The notes beneath the pieces were generated by a model. The model was not told the DNA's origin. It saw nothing but the letters and a program-made list of their open reading frames with translations, and ran no database searches. From contig NZ_CACWVY010000016.1 in assembly GCF_902764455.1 (NCBI RefSeq), forward strand, positions 1 to 64,000: a DNA stretch of 64,000 nt, written 5' to 3'. The position numbers and the translations under genes are program-made. The DNA is from an uncultured Methanobrevibacter sp. (lineage in GTDB: Archaea; Methanobacteriota; Methanobacteria; Methanobacteriales; Methanobacteriaceae). Positions within the stretch are counted from its first letter, which is position 1, and each line of letters starts with the position of its first letter. Positions 61,841 to 64,000 of this stretch are shown in pieces.

Positions 61841-62509
61841 ATGGATAAGAAAGAGTTAATAATACTTGGAATAATTGCAGTTGTTGCAGTTGTTATCGCA
61901 GCAATCATATTGGCTCCTCAAATAGATGCCAAATCAACAAGTATTGAAATTTTAAACGAAAAAAACATTGGAGAAAACGGTACCTTATATATAAAATTGA
62001 AAGATAATGAAAAGGGTGCCCTCGCAAATCAATCAGTCCATATTAAACTTACCGATAAGAAAAATAAGGTTATTTATGAAAAAACCGTTAAAACTCATAC
62101 GACAGGAGTTGCAATCGTCAAGCTGAAAAATGTAACTGGAGGCGACTATAACATCAACATAACATACGATGGAGATGCTAACTTTACAGGATGTAGCCTT
62201 TCACAAAAAATAACAGTCCAAGGAGAAGTTGTTGACGATCCTATTGCAAACAGCACACTCATTCAGCAAACCCTTGCAGAAGACAATCAGGATAACAATG
62301 ATGACTCACAAGACTCACAGAGTTCATCAGACTCATCATATTCATCTGACAATTCATACACTCCGTCACAAAGTTCATCCTCTTCTTCAAGTAGTAGTAG
62401 TTCACGTAGTGACAGCGGCGACCTGCCTCAATACGATGAAGACGGATTGATAAACTACGATGAAGACGGATATGTCAACTACGATGAGGACGGTAACGTG
62501 ATAAATTAA
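61841..62509 (+). CDS. Membrane-anchored Ig-like protein with Ser-rich stalk and YDEDG repeats
   Basis: 222 residues. One transmembrane segment (about 5-26) anchors the protein. An Ig-like domain (about 35-135) with KDNEKGALANQSVHIKLTDK and ITYDGDANFTGCSLSQ is related to the repeats of the adhesins. A Ser/Asp-rich low-complexity linker (about 150-198) follows. The C terminus repeats YDEDG three times (QYDEDG, NYDEDG, NYDEDG), resembling calcium-binding or simple acidic repeats. It is probably exposed on the outside with its N terminus in the membrane. GAGGGATAG before the ATG at 61841 supports the start. It has its own terminator and diverges from the MarR gene. Confidence 0.78.
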   Translation: MDKKELIILGIIAVVAVVIAAIILAPQIDAKSTSIEILNEKNIGENGTLYIKLKDNEKGALANQSVHIKLTDKKNKVIYEKTVKTHTTGVAIVKLKNVTGGDYNINITYDGDANFTGCSLSQKITVQGEVVDDPIANSTLIQQTLAEDNQDNNDDSQDSQSSSDSSYSSDNSYTPSQSSSSSSSSSSSRSDSGDLPQYDEDGLINYDEDGYVNYDEDGNVIN

Positions 62510-62513
62510 CTTA

Positions 62514-62567
62514 AATAATAGCTTACAATCGGCTATTATTTCTATTTTTTATTTTTTTATTTTTCAA
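62514..62567 (+). terminator. Hairpin plus long T-run
   Basis: aataatagc and gctattatt form a 9-bp stem with a nine-base loop, followed by several long T-runs before the next gene. Confidence 0.8.
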
Positions 62568-62575
62568 GTGAAAAC

Positions 62576-63364
62576 ATGATATTACTGAGTTTTGATATTG
62601 AAGAGTTTGACGGACCATTAGAGCATGGCGTAGATTATTCTCTTGAAGAAGGAATGAAAGTGTCCGTTGAAGGCACAAATCTTATTTTGGACGTGTTAAA
62701 GTCAAATAACGTAAGGGCGACATTTTTCTGTACAGGAAACTTTGCCGAAAATGCACCTGAGGTCATGGAACGCATAATTAAGGAAGGTCACGAAGTTGCA
62801 TGCCACGGAGTGGATCACTGGCAGCCTAAAGAGACTGATTTTGCCCGTTCAAAGGAAATCGTCGAAGGCATTACCGGCCTTACAGTAACAGGCTATCGCC
62901 AGCCACGCATGTTTCCGGTTGTGGAATCTGAAATCAAGCGTGTTGGATACAGGTACAATTCATCACTCAATCCGGCATTTATTCCTGGCCGTTACATGAA
63001 TTTAAGAACACCCCGAACATGGTTTATGAAAGACGGAGTCATGCAGATTCCCGCTTCAGTAACACCAATTTTAAGATTTCCACTGTTCTGGCTTTCACTG
63101 CACAACCTGCCTGAAGGACTGTATCACCGAATGGTTCGCCGTGTGCTTAACCACGACGGATATTTCGTAACATATTTCCATCCGTGGGAATTTTACGAGC
63201 TTAAAGAGCATCCTGAGTTCAACATGCCATTTATCATAAAAAACCACAGCGGAAGCGAGATGGTTAAGCGTCTGGACAATCTTGTAAAGATGCTTAAAAA
63301 TCATGGCCACCGGTTCATAACCTATGATGAGTTTGTAAATGTTAAACTAAAAAATAATGATTAA
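62576..63364 (+). CDS. Polysaccharide deacetylase (CE4/NodB-like)
   Basis: 262 residues. LLSFDIEEFDGP supplies the catalytic and metal-binding Asp of motif 1. ACHGVDHW carries the two metal His of motif 2, and GYRQPRMFPV is motif 3. The late YFHPWEFYELKEHP is typical of the PuuE/DUF3473-type branch that acts on polysaccharides. No signal peptide is seen, so it probably works on cytoplasmic or lipid-linked glycan intermediates, removing N-acetyl groups. It starts shortly after a terminator and ends 26 bp before a GT-C gene, which may be co-transcribed. Confidence 0.88.
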   Translation: MILLSFDIEEFDGPLEHGVDYSLEEGMKVSVEGTNLILDVLKSNNVRATFFCTGNFAENAPEVMERIIKEGHEVACHGVDHWQPKETDFARSKEIVEGITGLTVTGYRQPRMFPVVESEIKRVGYRYNSSLNPAFIPGRYMNLRTPRTWFMKDGVMQIPASVTPILRFPLFWLSLHNLPEGLYHRMVRRVLNHDGYFVTYFHPWEFYELKEHPEFNMPFIIKNHSGSEMVKRLDNLVKMLKNHGHRFITYDEFVNVKLKNND

Positions 63365-63390
63365 ATAATATCTCTTATAAATATACCAAC

Positions 63391-64000
63391 ATGTATGAAA
63401 AGAGAGACTTGTTAGGTATATTATTTTTTGGAGTGGCAATTGTAATATTGCTTTGTATGTTTATCTCCCCTCTGGCAAATACCTTTATCCACGTTGATGA
63501 ATACTGGACATACACTCTTGTGAATCTGCCTTTCATCGATGGAATGAAGGTGGCATTTCATGACGTCCATCCTCCATTGTACTATATGATATTGTATTTG
63601 CTGACTCCTTTCGGTTTGGACAATCTCTATCTTTTAAAAGTCGCATCAATAATCCCATACATTCTTATTATGATAGTTTCAGCTACAAAAATCCGCGAGG
63701 ATTACGGCTGGCTGACAGCAGGACTATTTGTATTCAGCATAGGAATCATGAGTGACTTTTTCGTGGAGTTTCTGACAATCCGGATGTATTCATGGGGACT
63801 ATTTTTTGTTTTGATGGCGTTCCTTTATTATAATGACGTTATGACCAAATGGGACAAGAAATCTTGGGTGCTTCTGACACTGTTTACGCTTTTATCCGCC
63901 TATACACAATACTTCTTTGCAATCCCGTGTGCACTGATGTATCTGATTATTCTGGTGGAAATTCTGACCAACCAGAAAGACAAGCTAAAACAATTTGGGA
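63391..64000 (+). CDS. GT-C membrane glycosyltransferase, cut by the window end
   Basis: An open frame from the ATG at 63391 runs off the end (203 codons seen). It shows several transmembrane segments and the outer-loop motif HDVHPPLYYMI, then KVASIIPYILIM, KIREDYGWLTAG and RMYSWGLFF. These match the complete protein at 44216-45685 position by position (DVHPPLYYL, KIASIIPYV, KLRKDYGTLAGG, RMYSWAILF). It is a probable polyprenyl-phosphate-sugar transferase acting outside the membrane. It follows the deacetylase by 26 bp, so the two may act on the same glycan. Confidence 0.85.
   Translation, partial: MYEKRDLLGILFFGVAIVILLCMFISPLANTFIHVDEYWTYTLVNLPFIDGMKVAFHDVHPPLYYMILYLLTPFGLDNLYLLKVASIIPYILIMIVSATKIREDYGWLTAGLFVFSIGIMSDFFVEFLTIRMYSWGLFFVLMAFLYYNDVMTKWDKKSWVLLTLFTLLSAYTQYFFAIPCALMYLIILVEILTNQKDKLKQFG

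Noticed and set aside
1-64000. Prophage, integrase or plasmid origin
   Set aside because: No integrase, phage structural or replication gene was found. The only mobile element is the dead IS near the left edge.

Overview
The window looks like part of the chromosome of a methanogenic archaeon of the Methanobacteriales, most likely Methanobrevibacter or a close relative. This is an inference from several signs. The DNA is very AT-rich. TATA boxes lie about 26 bp before starts, and ribosome sites are of the GGTGAT/GGAGG type. The window also carries a long array of secreted adhesin-like proteins sharing one C-terminal Ig-like domain, and many surface-glycan genes. No rRNA, tRNA or CRISPR array was seen. 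Almost every gene concerns the cell surface.

Layout. (1) 113-1469 is a dead insertion sequence with terminal inverted repeats and a 9-bp target duplication. (2) 1541-9923, minus strand, is a probable six-gene glycan operon: four family-2 glycosyltransferases, a DUF6270 (SGNH-like) protein and a small protein. Three of the six carry one or two copies of a recurring ~130-residue beta-rich domain that I cannot name. (3) 10188-26877, plus strand, is a second glycan cluster. It holds coiled-coil proteins with tandem repeats (one broken by a 23-bp deletion), a GT2/GT-B fusion, two paralogous methyltransferases that bracket the block, a hexapeptide acyltransferase, UDP-galactopyranose mutase (glf), two giant GT2/TagF-like polymerases, an FkbM methyltransferase and a further GT2. 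(4) 27021-44080 is an array of seven secreted adhesin-like proteins (beta-helix and/or Ig-like) plus a polytopic membrane protein; hairpin terminators often overlap the stop codon. (5) 44216-57732 holds a GT-C membrane glycosyltransferase, a 2284-residue Ig-repeat adhesin, three members of a PD-(D/E)XK/Rpn-like family with a decayed fourth copy, and an aspartate kinase with an odd active-site motif. (6) 58242-64000 is more ordinary: a hotdog thioesterase, a CcdA plus exported thioredoxin pair, a MarR regulator with an MFS exporter, a membrane-anchored Ig-like protein, a polysaccharide deacetylase and a second GT-C enzyme cut by the window end.

How it fits together (inference). The cytoplasmic glycosyltransferases, TagF-like polymerases and tailoring enzymes would build surface polymers, possibly containing galactofuranose and polyol phosphate. 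The GT-C enzymes would act at the outer face of the membrane. The adhesins would be displayed on the pseudomurein wall. Coiled-coil segments recur on enzymes of both glycan clusters and may hold them in one assembly. Several genes show recent instability: repeat deletion, homopolymer frameshift, tandem duplication and sequence homogenisation between adhesin 3' ends. This fits rapid diversification of the surface.
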